This document shows, one piece after another, positions 41,551-50,686 of a stretch of 64,000 bases of DNA. The first letter of the stretch is position 1, and each line of letters begins with the position of its first letter. A model generated the notes under the pieces. The model did not search any database. It had not been told where the DNA came from and worked only from the letters and a program-made list of their open reading frames with translations. The translations under genes and the position numbers were made by a program. Origin of the DNA: Halosolutus amylolyticus (GTDB lineage: Archaea > Halobacteriota > Halobacteria > Halobacteriales > Natrialbaceae); the NCBI RefSeq assembly GCF_023566055.1, contig NZ_JALIQP010000002.1, forward strand, positions 682,001 to 746,000, read 5' to 3'.

Positions 41551-42431
41551 CAGTCGCGATACAGTCGCGCCCCGTCGCTGACGGCCGTCTGGTACGCCCG
41601 ACTCTCGATACCGGCGTCGTCGAAGGCGTCGATCATCGTCCCGGCGACGGCCTGCCGATCGTCCGCGTGACAGACTGCGAGCACGCCCGGCCCGGCCCCG
41701 CTGACGGTGACGCCGGTCGCGCCGGCCTCGAGTGCCGCCTCGGAGACGGCGTCGAAGCCGTCGATCAGTGCGGCGCGTTCGGGGGTGACGATTTCGCTAC
41801 CCATCCCGCGGCCGACGAGTTCGGGGTCGTCGCGGGCCATCCCGACGGTCAGAGTGGCGGCGTTCCCGACGGTCTCGACGACGTCGGTCATCGACGCAGT
41901 TTCGGGAACGATTCCGCGCGCGTCGCGCGTCGAGACGGTGATTTCGGGGAGACAGACGACGACGGGGATCGACGCGTCGACCTGCGTGACGCCGTCGTCG
42001 GTGACGATCGTGAACCCACCCAACAACGACGGGGCGACGTTGTCCGCGTGGGCGACCCCCGAGACGAGGGCTTCGCCTTCGGCGGCGACGGGGACGAGTT
42101 CCTCCCGGGAGAGACCTCGATCGTAGAGCGCGTTCAGCGCGACGGCGGCCCCGGCCGCGCTCGCGGCCGACGACCCCAGTCCCGAGGAGGGGCGGACGCC
42201 CTTGTCGATCTCGATGTGGGCCGGCGCGTCGAGGGCGTCCGCGACGGCACCGACGGTGTTCTGGTCCGGGTCCTCGGGGATGTACTGGCTCCCGGCACCC
42301 GTGACCGTAATCTCCGTCTCGGGCGCGCGTTCGACGCGAATGACGTCCGCGGGCGTCCCGAGCGCGACGCCGAAGACGTCGAAGCCACTCCCGAGGTTCG
42401 CGCTCGTCGCCGGTGCCCGCACGGATAGCAT
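41550..42431 (-). CDS. thrB: Homoserine kinase
   Basis: ThrB phosphorylates homoserine with ATP on the way to threonine. This 293-residue GHMP kinase begins MLSVRAPATSANLGSGFDVF, the family N-terminal motif, and has the ATP loop GVRPSSGLGSSAASAAGAAV (about 80-100), HADNVAPSLLGGFTIV in the middle and the C-terminal motif TGVTVSGAGPGVLAVCHADD. Length and motifs are complete. The ATG at 42431 was chosen because the motif MLSVRAPATSANLGSG must be at the N-terminus; longer frames upstream are antisense to the divergent gene. The next gene overlaps by one base. Confidence 0.95.
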   Translation of the reverse strand: MLSVRAPATSANLGSGFDVFGVALGTPADVIRVERAPETEITVTGAGSQYIPEDPDQNTVGAVADALDAPAHIEIDKGVRPSSGLGSSAASAAGAAVALNALYDRGLSREELVPVAAEGEALVSGVAHADNVAPSLLGGFTIVTDDGVTQVDASIPVVVCLPEITVSTRDARGIVPETASMTDVVETVGNAATLTVGMARDDPELVGRGMGSEIVTPERAALIDGFDAVSEAALEAGATGVTVSGAGPGVLAVCHADDRQAVAGTMIDAFDDAGIESRAYQTAVSDGARLYRD

Positions 42432-42510
42432 GCCGATTTCTTCCGAGACGGCAGGCAAAAAGGTAGCGGACGACGCCCGCCCGACATCCGCAACTGCAAA
42501 GAGCGACCAC

Positions 42511-42561
42511 CGCCGTCGTCGAGGCATGATCGCCGTCGTCGAGGCATGATCGCCGTCGTCG
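42511..42561 (+). repeat. 20-bp tandem repeat carrying the start codon
   Basis: The unit CGCCGTCGTCGAGGCATGAT occurs twice in full (42511-42530, 42531-42550) and partly a third time (42551-42561). It duplicates the start codon of the downstream flavin oxidoreductase. Confidence 0.85.
42526..42549 (+). other. Seven-codon mini ORF overlapping the oxidoreductase start
   Basis: The first repeat unit contains an ATG that reads MIAVVEA and stops at TGA 42547-42549, overlapping the true ATG at 42546 as ATGA. The first five residues equal those of the downstream protein, so the mini ORF is a by-product of the tandem duplication. It could reduce or couple translation. Confidence 0.55.
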
Positions 42562-43892
42562 GTGGCACCTGCTCCGGACTCGCGGCCGCCGCCCGTCTCG
42601 CCGAGCGTGGCCACGACGTTCGCGTGGTCGACGCGAGCGACGAGATCGGCGGCCTCGCGCGGACGGCGGTGACGAACGGCGACCCGATCGAGACCGTCCC
42701 CGTCTCGCTGTCCCGCCCGGAGGACGACCGGGCCTGCGACCTGCTCGCCGACCTGGGGCTGGACGCCGGCCTCGAGTGGCACCCGACCCGGTCCGGGCGG
42801 TACGTCGACGGGACCGTCCACCCGATCGACGCGCCGTGGGAGTTTCTCGCCCTGCCGGACCTCTCGTTCGGCGACACCGCGCGGCTGGCGGCACTGACGA
42901 GCGGCGTCGACGGAAGCGGCCTCCCGCGATCGCTCCCGGAACGCGGCGCGTACGACGACCACGCCGCGTTCGCCGGCGTCCCGGCCCGGGAGTTTCTCCA
43001 CACGCACGCGTCGAGTCGCGTCTACGATCGGTTCGTCGAACCCGTCCTCGCGGCGCGGTTCGGGTCCCACGCGCCCGACGTCAGCGCCGCGTGGGTTCTC
43101 GATCACCTCCGGGCCGACCGGGAGACGACCCGCTTCGGCCGGCCGATTCGTGGCTACCTCGCGGGCAGTGCCGCCCGACTCGTCGACGCGCTCGTCGAGA
43201 CGATCGGTCCCGAGAGAATCCACACGAACGCACGCGTTACCGAGGTCGCCGTCGGTGACGCGGTCGAGTCGATCACCGTCGATCGGGCCGGCGAGTCGGG
43301 GACGGAGACGTGGGCCGTCGACGCGGTCGTGATCGCCACGGGGCCGGCCCCACTGGCTGAACTCACGGGACACGGCTGTTCGCTCCCGATGCAAACGCGG
43401 ACCTGCGTCCGCGTCGCGACGACGACCGCGCTGACCGACCTGTACCGGGTGACGATGGACGCGGACGCGCCGTTCGACGAACTCGTCGCGCACACAGCGC
43501 TGGTCCCCGCCGACCGGTACGACGGCCACCACCAGTACTATCTCCTCGACGGCGGCACTGCGGCCGCCCGCGACCGGTCGACGGGAGCGATCGAGCGCCG
43601 GTGGATCGAGGCGCTGGCGGAGCGGTTCGCGGCGTTCGACCCGAACGACCTCCGGACGGTCGAGACGGCCCGGTTCCGCCAGCCGGTCTACGAGGCGAGC
43701 TATCGAACGTCGCTCGTCCCCATCGATCTCGCCGACGACGTGGCTGATGGCGTCTACTACGCCGGAATCGCGAGCGCGCCCCACTATCCGGAGCGACGGC
43801 TGGGCGGGGCGATCGACGCCGGAGTGGCGTGTGCCGATCGACTCGACGGGCGCGATCGCGATCGGCGAGCCAGACGGCAGATGCGTCTCTGA
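42546..43892 (+). CDS. FAD-dependent oxidoreductase related to protoporphyrinogen/UDP-galactopyranose-type enzymes
   Basis: A 448-residue flavoprotein. The N-terminal FAD motif is VVGGTCSGLAAAARLAERGH with the downstream ARGGR-like stretch VVDASDEIGGLARTAV. A second hydrophobic strand VDAVVIATGPAPLAELTG is followed by a C-terminal FAD motif YYAGIASAPHYPERRLGGAI. The middle region (EFLHTHASSRVYDRFVEPVL) resembles NAD(P)-binding amine-oxidase or protoporphyrinogen-oxidase-like proteins. A cysteine replaces the usual second glycine region (Gly-Thr-Cys-Ser-Gly). Substrate is unknown. It is divergent from thrB and has a duplicated start region. Confidence 0.8.
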   Translation: MIAVVGGTCSGLAAAARLAERGHDVRVVDASDEIGGLARTAVTNGDPIETVPVSLSRPEDDRACDLLADLGLDAGLEWHPTRSGRYVDGTVHPIDAPWEFLALPDLSFGDTARLAALTSGVDGSGLPRSLPERGAYDDHAAFAGVPAREFLHTHASSRVYDRFVEPVLAARFGSHAPDVSAAWVLDHLRADRETTRFGRPIRGYLAGSAARLVDALVETIGPERIHTNARVTEVAVGDAVESITVDRAGESGTETWAVDAVVIATGPAPLAELTGHGCSLPMQTRTCVRVATTTALTDLYRVTMDADAPFDELVAHTALVPADRYDGHHQYYLLDGGTAAARDRSTGAIERRWIEALAERFAAFDPNDLRTVETARFRQPVYEASYRTSLVPIDLADDVADGVYYAGIASAPHYPERRLGGAIDAGVACADRLDGRDRDRRARRQMRL

Positions 43893-44129
43893 CGGCGGAG
43901 TCACCCACCGCGAGAACGGCCGCTGGCAGGTACAGCGTCGGATATCCGTACTCGTCGTCCGTGAGGCGTTCACCGGCCGCAAACACGTCACCGGAGGTGC
44001 CGGCTTCGGCGTCGTCGGCGACGCCCTCCTCGTCCTCGTTCGTGGACCCCGGTTCGTCCGTCGCCGCCTCCGATTCGTCGGACGCGCCACTGGTTTCACT
44101 CGCGGATTCGGCTGAGCCACCCCTGCCGT

Positions 44130-45407
44130 TCAGTCGTCGACGTCGGGCCGTTTCTCCGGCGCGCGTCCGGTCACGAGATACCGATCGAGTCCGACGACCA
44201 ACCCGAGCGAGAGGAGGCCGCCGGCGACCGCGAACCCGGCGATCAACAGGAAAAACGCCGACAGCGGGAAGCCGCCGAGGACGAAGCCGCCGATCGCGAT
44301 GCTCGCCGAGCCGAGACCGAACTCGCCGAGATACGTGTAGCCGTAGGAGAGGCCGCGACTGTCCGGTGGCGTGTAGACCGCGACGGCGTTCTGGTAGAAC
44401 GGCTGGATCGCGAAGAGGAAGAACCCGAAGACGCCACAGAGGACGACGATCGCCCCCAGTCCGAGTCCCGTAACCGGGACGAACGCGACGGCGAGGACCG
44501 CGAGAACGCCGAAGATCGCCGCCATTCCGCGGGCGGGTGCGACGCGGTTCGTCAACTTGCCGCCGGCGTACTGGCCGGCCATCCCGACGACCAGCAGGCC
44601 GACGTAAATGTAGTCGGCGGGTTCGATCCCCTCGAGACTCGCCGGCAGGTCGAGCGCGTCCATCGCCGGGAGGCCGTGGAGGATCTCGGGCAGATAGGTG
44701 AGCATCCCCCGGTAGTACAGCCCTTCGAAGGCGACGACGACGAAGACGATCGCGAAGGCGCTCGCGAACAGCGCGCGGGAGTCGCCGACCAGGTCGGACA
44801 GGGAGAGCGCCTCGTCGGGGCCGGCGTCGGCGTCGTCGTCGACCGCTGCGGCGGGATCGAACTCCGCGGTGAGTCCGTAGAGGACGGCGACGAGGCCGGG
44901 GAGCGCGAGCAGGGCGGCGACGAGTTGCCACTCGAGGACGATGAGCAGGGTCGCGGCGGCGAACGGGCCGAGCGCGATGCCGGCGTTGCCGGCGATGCCG
45001 TGCCAGGCGAAGACGGTCCCGCGGTCCTCGACGCCGGTGCTGATCAGCGCGAGGCCCGCCGGATGGTAGATGCTGGCGGCGATCCCCCACAGGAGGAGTC
45101 CGGCGGCGATCGCGTAGATCGACGTCCCGATCGAGAGCACCAGAAAGGCGAGGCTCATTCCGGCGAGACAGGCGAGGATGAGCCGTTTCGTCCCGAACCG
45201 ATCGGCGAGGATGCCCCCGGGAAGCGCCCCGAGGCCGAACGGCGCGTAACCCAGCGCGACGACGAGGCCGAACAGCGCGACGCCGACGTCGAACTCGGCG
45301 AGCCAGACGACGAGGAAGATCGGAATCGACGTCTCGAACCAGTGAACCAGCGCGTGACCGGCCATCGTAAAGCCGGCGATCGATCGATCGTTCGGGTTCA
45401 GTGCCAT
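44130..45407 (-). CDS. Major facilitator superfamily transporter
   Basis: A 425-residue carrier with twelve predicted membrane helices in two halves of six. The MFS loop 2-3 motif is GGILADRFGTKRLI (about 65-78) and its echo in the second half is AGGKLTNRVAPARGM. An acidic central loop (EFDPAAAVDDDADAGPDEAL) separates the halves. It resembles sugar- or drug-type efflux permeases; the substrate is unknown. The start at 45407 (MALNPNDRSIAGFTMAGHAL) lies downstream of a TATA-like box at 45438-45447, implying a leader of about ten bases. Confidence 0.88.
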   Translation of the reverse strand: MALNPNDRSIAGFTMAGHALVHWFETSIPIFLVVWLAEFDVGVALFGLVVALGYAPFGLGALPGGILADRFGTKRLILACLAGMSLAFLVLSIGTSIYAIAAGLLLWGIAASIYHPAGLALISTGVEDRGTVFAWHGIAGNAGIALGPFAAATLLIVLEWQLVAALLALPGLVAVLYGLTAEFDPAAAVDDDADAGPDEALSLSDLVGDSRALFASAFAIVFVVVAFEGLYYRGMLTYLPEILHGLPAMDALDLPASLEGIEPADYIYVGLLVVGMAGQYAGGKLTNRVAPARGMAAIFGVLAVLAVAFVPVTGLGLGAIVVLCGVFGFFLFAIQPFYQNAVAVYTPPDSRGLSYGYTYLGEFGLGSASIAIGGFVLGGFPLSAFFLLIAGFAVAGGLLSLGLVVGLDRYLVTGRAPEKRPDVDD

Positions 45408-45437
45408 GCTCGGTGGATGGTGAGACCGCGAGGGGCC

Positions 45438-45447
45438 GCATACTTAG
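45438..45447 (-). promoter_or_regulatory. TATA-like box of the MFS transporter
   Basis: CTAAGTATGC on the minus strand lies about 36 nt before the ATG at 45407. Confidence 0.45.
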
Positions 45448-45551
45448 CCCTCTCGAAACGACCGCGTTCCGGAGCGGGGTGACGCGTTCGCAGTGACGGT
45501 TCGAACCGATCGAGTGCTGGCGAGCGAATCGATCCGCAACCCGGAGCCGCG

Positions 45552-45635
45552 CGGACGGACTGCTGTGTGTCAGTTCCAGCGCAACCGCGACCCATCTGCG
45601 GTTGCACCGGGACGTCGGTACAGCAATCCGTATCA
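45552..45635 (-). repeat. Family A stop-codon-anchored palindromic repeat, copy 6
   Basis: On the minus strand it begins with the DUF6149 stop codon (TGATACGGATTGCTGTACCG) and ends CACAGCAGTCCGTCCG. Inner arms CCGGTGCAACCGC and GCGGTTGCGCTGG pair with two mismatches. Confidence 0.85.
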
Positions 45636-46238
45636 GTCGTCTTCGGTCGCGTCGTTGGGTTCACCGTCCACGCCGACGGCCCGCGTGACGTCGACGTCGT
45701 CGGGTTCCTCCTGCCCGCCGACGACGAGATCGCCGTCCGCGGTCTCGACGTAAACGTCGTCCGCGAACCCGCCCTCGGCGTACGGATGTTCGGGTTCCTC
45801 GAGTTTCTCCGGGGTCGAGGGGGCGTCGGGGAGTCCCTCCGGCGGCGCGAACTGGCCGAGCGGGTCGTCGATCGTGATCCCCCACGTCTCGAAGAAGTCC
45901 CGGTAGCGATCGTAGTGATCGTCGAGTTCGTCGGCGGGGAACTCCATCATCTCGGTCCAGCCGTGGTTGTAGAAGTCGAAGTTGGCCTGGACGTGGGTGA
46001 TCTCCCGGGCCTCGGCTTCGGAGTAGCCGTCCTGGAGCGCCCGGAGGTAGGTGTCCATCGTCGCGTCGAAGAAGGCGTCGAGGCGATCGGTGCGCTCGTC
46101 GGCGTGATCGGGGTCGGCCTTCTTCGTGAACACCGACGTGTGAAGGCGGACCAGCCCCGACCTGGTGACCGATCGAACGCCCGGGATCTCGAGGGCCTTC
46201 CGCGAGGCGAAGTGACGCGCGTTCTGGCGAATCTTCAT
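45633..46238 (-). CDS. DUF6149 family protein
   Basis: A 201-residue soluble protein of the haloarchaeal DUF6149 family, recognised from MKIRQNARHFASRKALEIPG at the start and ITHVQANFDFYNHGWTEMME in the middle. The second half is acidic and low in complexity. The ATG at 46238 was preferred over codons further upstream because it restores the conserved N-terminus. The function is unknown. Its stop codon is the first triplet of a family A repeat. Confidence 0.85.
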   Translation of the reverse strand: MKIRQNARHFASRKALEIPGVRSVTRSGLVRLHTSVFTKKADPDHADERTDRLDAFFDATMDTYLRALQDGYSEAEAREITHVQANFDFYNHGWTEMMEFPADELDDHYDRYRDFFETWGITIDDPLGQFAPPEGLPDAPSTPEKLEEPEHPYAEGGFADDVYVETADGDLVVGGQEEPDDVDVTRAVGVDGEPNDATEDD

Positions 46239-46379
46239 GGACGCGTCTAGGGAGTCGTCCCTCAAGAACGGTTCGGAGGGGGCGAACGACGCTGCATCCA
46301 GGCCGATCGGGGACTCACGGAGCCACGGGATCGATCGCGGCCGATCGAACGAGCGGTCGGAACACCCGTCATATATCGG

Positions 46380-46395
46380 GATCGAAGTTTCGATC
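46380..46395. promoter_or_regulatory. Dyad after a TATA-like sequence, candidate operator
   Basis: GATCGAA-GT-TTCGATC is a perfect 7-base inverted repeat directly downstream of CATATATCGG (46370-46379). It lies 110-125 bp before the flavoprotein gene at 46505 and about 140 bp before the divergent DUF6149 start. Confidence 0.4.
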
Positions 46396-46473
46396 GTGAG
46401 CGTGAATGCGCTCGCCGGCGGACGATCGTTGTCGCAGTTCAGGGAGACTGGCAAAATGAACGAGATAGCAACC

Positions 46474-46483
46474 CACTTTAACC
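46474..46483 (+). promoter_or_regulatory. TATA-like box of the flavoprotein at 46505
   Basis: CACTTTAACC is centred 26-27 nt upstream of the ATG. Confidence 0.5.
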
Positions 46484-46504
46484 CGCATTACGAACGGACA
46501 CGGT

Positions 46505-47743
46505 ATGACCCAGTACGTGATCATCGGTGACGGGATCTCGGGCAGTTCGGCCGCCGAGACCCTCCGGGAAGAAGACCCGGAGTCGTCGATTACCGTCATC
46601 ACCGATGAGGGGGAAGCTCTGTACAACCGGATTCTCATCAAGGAGCACGCGAAAGGAAAGCTCCCGGAGGCCCCCATCTCGATCCACGACGAGGAGTGGT
46701 ACGAGGAACGCGACATCGACCTCTCGCTCAACACCCACGTGACGAGCGTCGACACGGAGTCGAAGACCGTGCAGACGCACGAGGGTGCGGAGATCCCCTA
46801 CGACAAACTGCTGATCGCGACCGGCGGGACGCCGACCCAGCTCCCGGTCGACAACAGCGACGCCGAGGGGATCCACCACTTCTGGACGTTCCAGGACGCG
46901 CGGAAGATCCGCGAGAGTGCCGAGGCGGCCGACGAGGCGGTCATCGTCGGCGCCGGCCTGCTCGGGATCGACTTCGCCGCCGTCTGTGGCTCCCAGGACG
47001 TCGAGGGCAAGTATCTCATGCGCGGCGATCGCTGGTGGCGGTACGCGCTCTCGGGAGAGGGCGCCGAGATCATGCACGAGGGCATGCGCGAGAAGGGCGT
47101 CGAACCCGTCTTCGACAGCGGCGTCGACCACTTCGAGACCGACGACGACGGCCACGTCACCGCCGCCGTCGACCCGAACGGCGATCGCTACGAGTGTGAC
47201 TTCGCCGGCGTCGCGATCGGGCTGACGTTCAACACGGAGTACCTCCGCGGAGCCGGTATCGAACAGGACAACGGGATTCTCGTCGACGAGTACATGCAGA
47301 CCAGCGTCGACGACGTCTACGCCGCCGGTGACATCACCCGCTTCTACGACGTCCTGCTCGGCGAACAGGCCCAGAACGGGTCGTGGGGCTCCGCGAAAGA
47401 ACAGGGCCGGGTCGCCGCCGTCAACATGGCCGCGGACGACGAGGCCGAGGAGTTCGAGTGGGTTTCCTCGTACTCGATCACGCACTTCGACTTCCCGTTC
47501 CTCTCCTTTGGCCACCCGACGCTGGGCGACGAGTACGCCGAGCGCAAGTACAGCGACACCGAGTGGCGTCGCATCGCGTTCAAGGACGGCAAGGTCGTCG
47601 GTGGCGTTCTCATCGGCGACCTCGCTCCCCAGAGCAAACTCAAGCAACTGATGCGCGAACAGCGTGTCGTCGCCGACCAGAAGGAGGTCCTGCTCTCCGA
47701 AACCGTCGACCTGGACGAACTCGCCCCGCCTCAGGAACAGTAA
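46505..47743 (+). CDS. NAD(P)/FAD-dependent oxidoreductase (pyridine nucleotide-disulfide type)
   Basis: A 412-residue two-dinucleotide-binding flavoprotein. The FAD motif is YVIIGDGISGSSAAETLRE at the N-terminus; the ATG motif is DKLLIATGGTPTQLPV (about 100); the NAD(P) motif is AVIVGAGLLGIDFAAVCGS (about 145-163); the second FAD motif is VDDVYAAGDITRFYDVLLGE (about 265). It resembles ferredoxin/rubredoxin reductases and the NADH domain of nitrite reductase. No redox-active CxxC is present. The electron acceptor is unknown. The ATG at 46505 is about 27 nt after its TATA-like box. Confidence 0.88.
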   Translation: MTQYVIIGDGISGSSAAETLREEDPESSITVITDEGEALYNRILIKEHAKGKLPEAPISIHDEEWYEERDIDLSLNTHVTSVDTESKTVQTHEGAEIPYDKLLIATGGTPTQLPVDNSDAEGIHHFWTFQDARKIRESAEAADEAVIVGAGLLGIDFAAVCGSQDVEGKYLMRGDRWWRYALSGEGAEIMHEGMREKGVEPVFDSGVDHFETDDDGHVTAAVDPNGDRYECDFAGVAIGLTFNTEYLRGAGIEQDNGILVDEYMQTSVDDVYAAGDITRFYDVLLGEQAQNGSWGSAKEQGRVAAVNMAADDEAEEFEWVSSYSITHFDFPFLSFGHPTLGDEYAERKYSDTEWRRIAFKDGKVVGGVLIGDLAPQSKLKQLMREQRVVADQKEVLLSETVDLDELAPPQEQ

Positions 47744-48012
47744 CGCTCGCCGCCCGTTCTCGACGAAACCGTTCGTCTCGGTTGCGAATTTCGGATCCGA
47801 CGAGACGCTCGACACGACTAGGGATGACCTCAGCCCGCCGGACCCCGTTTTCGGAGCGCAAGTACGTATCAGCGGAGCGTTCACTCGTCGAACGTGGGGA
47901 CGAACGGTACCTGAGAGCCGTCCGAAGTCGATTTACGGCGCCCTCAGAGTGTGCTCTATCGATCCCCGGAATTTCTACGAGAGTATCGTGACGCTTCACT
48001 GAAACACAATTC
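47744..48012. other. Non-coding gap before the chemotaxis transducer
   Basis: About 270 bp with no credible gene, repeat or RNA. Only short arginine-rich shadow frames are present. The right end becomes AT-rich at the transducer promoter. Confidence 0.5.
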
Positions 48013-48022
48013 TCTTAATTGC
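48013..48022 (+). promoter_or_regulatory. TATA-like box of the chemotaxis transducer
   Basis: TCTTAATTGC is centred 29 nt upstream of the ATG at 48046 and favours that start over one at 48019, which would overlap the box. Confidence 0.6.
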
Positions 48023-48045
48023 TTACTGTATTGTTGGGTCTGGAT

Positions 48046-50460
48046 ATGGACGCGAGCATTTTAGAGTCTCCATCACGGGCGATCCGAAGTCGCTTCTCAC
48101 GGAAGCTGGCTATACTGTTCCTGTTCGTGCTGGTGCTCATCGCGAGTATCGGGGGAGTCATCTACATCCAGACCGGAGCGGCGCTCCAGGAGAGCACCGA
48201 GGAGAACATGAAGCAGTCGACGACCCTGCAGGCCAACACTCTCGGAGAGTGGATCGATCAGACGCGAGATAAGACGAGATACCTCTCAGAATCCGGTCCT
48301 GTCGGCGGTGGCGACAATTCGGAAATCGAGACGTATCTCCGGGACGAACAGCAGGAATCGTCGGCCCCCGTCGCCGCGATTCACTACTACGATACGGCCG
48401 AAAGCGAGGTACTCGCCAGTACGAGCGACGAGGCCACCGGCGCCGAGTACCGGAACGCGGACGTCGAGTGGGCGGTCGACGGTCTCTCGTTCGAGAGCGA
48501 GCGAGACACGATCGTCACGCACCCCTACGAAGACCCGACGACGGAAACGCAGTCGATCGCGTTCGTCAGCCAGGTACCGGACGACCCCGATCGGGCGATC
48601 GTCCTGGTCGTCGACCTGGAATCCCAGACCCAGCAACTCGAACGGCCGTCCACGGCAGACGGATCGTTCACCCACATCGTCGATTCCCGGGGGACGGTCG
48701 TGATGAGCCATCACACCCACGACATCAATACCCAGAATATGGGTTCCGACGACGAATTCGGCGTGGACTCGATGGCCGTCGAGCGCGGACTCGAGGGGGA
48801 GACGGGCTACATGGAAATGGAGGTCGGCCACGGACACACGGGGGAGATGACGATGGGGTACGCATCGGTTCCCGGGATGGACTGGGTGATCATGACCCAC
48901 GTCCCTGCCGAATCGTCATACGCCCTGCAGAACGAAATCGAACGGTCCGTGATCGCGCTGGTCGTCCTTTCGGTGCTCGGGCTCGGTGCTGTCGGCGTCG
49001 TCATCGGACGAAATACGACCCGGCCGCTCGAACGGCTGGCCGAACGGGCGTCGGAGCTCGAATCGGGGAACCTCGATGCGGAACTGGAGACGAACCGAAC
49101 GGACGAAATCGGCCAACTGTACGACGCGTTCGACAGCATGCGAACCGCCCTTCGCGAACGCATTCAGGAGGCCGAAGATGCCCGCGCCCGGACCGATCGT
49201 CTCAACGACCATCTGGAGGAGAAAGCCGACGAGTACGCCGAGGTAATGCAAACCTGCGGGGACGGAGATCTCACGCAGCGAATGGCTCCCGAGAGCGAGA
49301 GCGAGGCGATGAGCGATATCGCGGCCGAATTCAATCAGATGATCTCCGAGATCGAAGGGACAGTCGATCGCGTCTCACGGTTCGCAAACGAGGTCGCCGC
49401 CTCGAGCGAGGAGGTCACCGCGAGCACGGAAGAAGTTCACTCGGCGAGCGAACAGGTGACGGAATCGATCCAGGAGATTTCCGACGGCGCGGAGCGGCAG
49501 AGCGAAAACCTCCAGACCGTCAACAGGGAGATGAACGATCTGTCGACGACGACCGAACAGATCGCCGCCTCGTCGAACAACTTGGCCGACCTCGCGGGGA
49601 AGACCGCGGAAACCGGCAGAGAGGGGCGGGAAGTCGCGAGCGAAGTCATCGAGGAGATGAACGAGGTCGAGGCCGACGCCGACCGAACGATCGACGCGAT
49701 CGAATCGCTCGAGGAAGAGATCGCTCAGATCGACGAACTGGTCGAGTACATCACGAAAGTGACGAAACAGACGAACATGCTGGCCCTGAACGCGAACATC
49801 GAGGCTACGCGATCGGTCGAGTCGGGGGAGGGATTCTCGGCCGTCGCAGAGGAAGTCAAGGACCTCGCCGAGGATACGAAGGAGGCGACGAACGACATCG
49901 AAGCGCGAATCGAGGAACTCAAATCGGAGACCGACCGCACCGCCAGCGAAGTTCGACAGACGCGCGAACGAATCGCCCACCACAGACATGCCGTCGAGGA
50001 TACTGTGGCGGTCCTCGAAGATATCGCGGCGTACGCGAACGAGACGAGCGACGGCGTGCAGGAAATCTCTGCGGCCACCCAACAGCAGGCGGCGTCGACC
50101 CAGGAAGTGGTCTCGATGGTCGACCAGGCGGCGACGATCGCCAGGGAAACCACCGACGAGGCCGAAACCGTCGCGGCCGCCGGCGAAGAACAGACCACCG
50201 CGCTCACCGAGGTGACTCGGTCTATCGATACCCTCTCCGAACAGGCGTCGGAGCTGTCCGCGAAACTCGACGAGTTCGAGACCGAAGCCGAGTTCGAGAC
50301 CGAAGCCGAGCCCGAGACCGCGATCGGCGGCGACGAAGCGTCGGTCAGCGACGACGGTGACGACGTGTTTTCGTTCGTCGATCGGGTCGATTCGGCGAAC
50401 GGGTCCGACGAACGTGACGCGTCGCCACCGGACGCGGAATCGAACGGCAGGGATCAGTAG
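48046..50460 (+). CDS. Methyl-accepting chemotaxis transducer with His/Met-rich sensor
   Basis: An 804-residue haloarchaeal transducer that passes signals to CheA/CheW. In order: TM1 (about 20-42), an external Cache-like sensor (about 43-295), TM2 (about 301-322, VIALVVLSVLGLGAVGVVIG), HAMP domains (about 323-450), and a cytoplasmic coiled coil with the signalling tip ITKVTKQTNMLALNANIEAT (about 570-590) followed by EGFSAVAEEVKDLAEDTKEA. The sensor carries a histidine/methionine-rich loop, MSHHTHDINTQNMGSDDEF and GHGHTGEMTMGYASVPGMDW (about 220-285), which could bind copper or another soft metal. The next gene, convergent to it, is a multicopper oxidase. Ligand identity is inference. Confidence 0.9.
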   Translation: MDASILESPSRAIRSRFSRKLAILFLFVLVLIASIGGVIYIQTGAALQESTEENMKQSTTLQANTLGEWIDQTRDKTRYLSESGPVGGGDNSEIETYLRDEQQESSAPVAAIHYYDTAESEVLASTSDEATGAEYRNADVEWAVDGLSFESERDTIVTHPYEDPTTETQSIAFVSQVPDDPDRAIVLVVDLESQTQQLERPSTADGSFTHIVDSRGTVVMSHHTHDINTQNMGSDDEFGVDSMAVERGLEGETGYMEMEVGHGHTGEMTMGYASVPGMDWVIMTHVPAESSYALQNEIERSVIALVVLSVLGLGAVGVVIGRNTTRPLERLAERASELESGNLDAELETNRTDEIGQLYDAFDSMRTALRERIQEAEDARARTDRLNDHLEEKADEYAEVMQTCGDGDLTQRMAPESESEAMSDIAAEFNQMISEIEGTVDRVSRFANEVAASSEEVTASTEEVHSASEQVTESIQEISDGAERQSENLQTVNREMNDLSTTTEQIAASSNNLADLAGKTAETGREGREVASEVIEEMNEVEADADRTIDAIESLEEEIAQIDELVEYITKVTKQTNMLALNANIEATRSVESGEGFSAVAEEVKDLAEDTKEATNDIEARIEELKSETDRTASEVRQTRERIAHHRHAVEDTVAVLEDIAAYANETSDGVQEISAATQQQAASTQEVVSMVDQAATIARETTDEAETVAAAGEEQTTALTEVTRSIDTLSEQASELSAKLDEFETEAEFETEAEPETAIGGDEASVSDDGDDVFSFVDRVDSANGSDERDASPPDAESNGRDQ

Positions 50461-50686
50461 CTCCGCGAAGCCGTTCTCGACTCCAGCACACCGCGACGGA
50501 ACTGACCGACCGCCTCCACCGTAATCAGCCGGCATCGAGTTTCACTCTCGACTGCGGGCGATCGATGTCGGCGTTCGAGTCGATTGACTTCGACGCCGTC
50601 GTCGACGGCACTTCAGAAAAGGAAACCGAATTCGCACCGACAGCGACGTCGACCCGGTCAGCAGGGGGTGCCCGGAGTCACAGTCC

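Noticed and set aside
43893-44129. Acidic frame on the minus strand (for example TSGDVFAAGERLTDDEYGYP) between the flavin oxidoreductase and the MFS gene
   Set aside because: The composition is haloarchaeal but no start codon is available in frame and no family was recognised; it could be a decayed fragment, so no gene was called.
46396-46530. 44-codon ORF starting with GTG about 25 nt after a TATA-like sequence
   Set aside because: Its last 26 bases overlap the flavoprotein start in another frame and its composition is not typical; the spacing is probably fortuitous.
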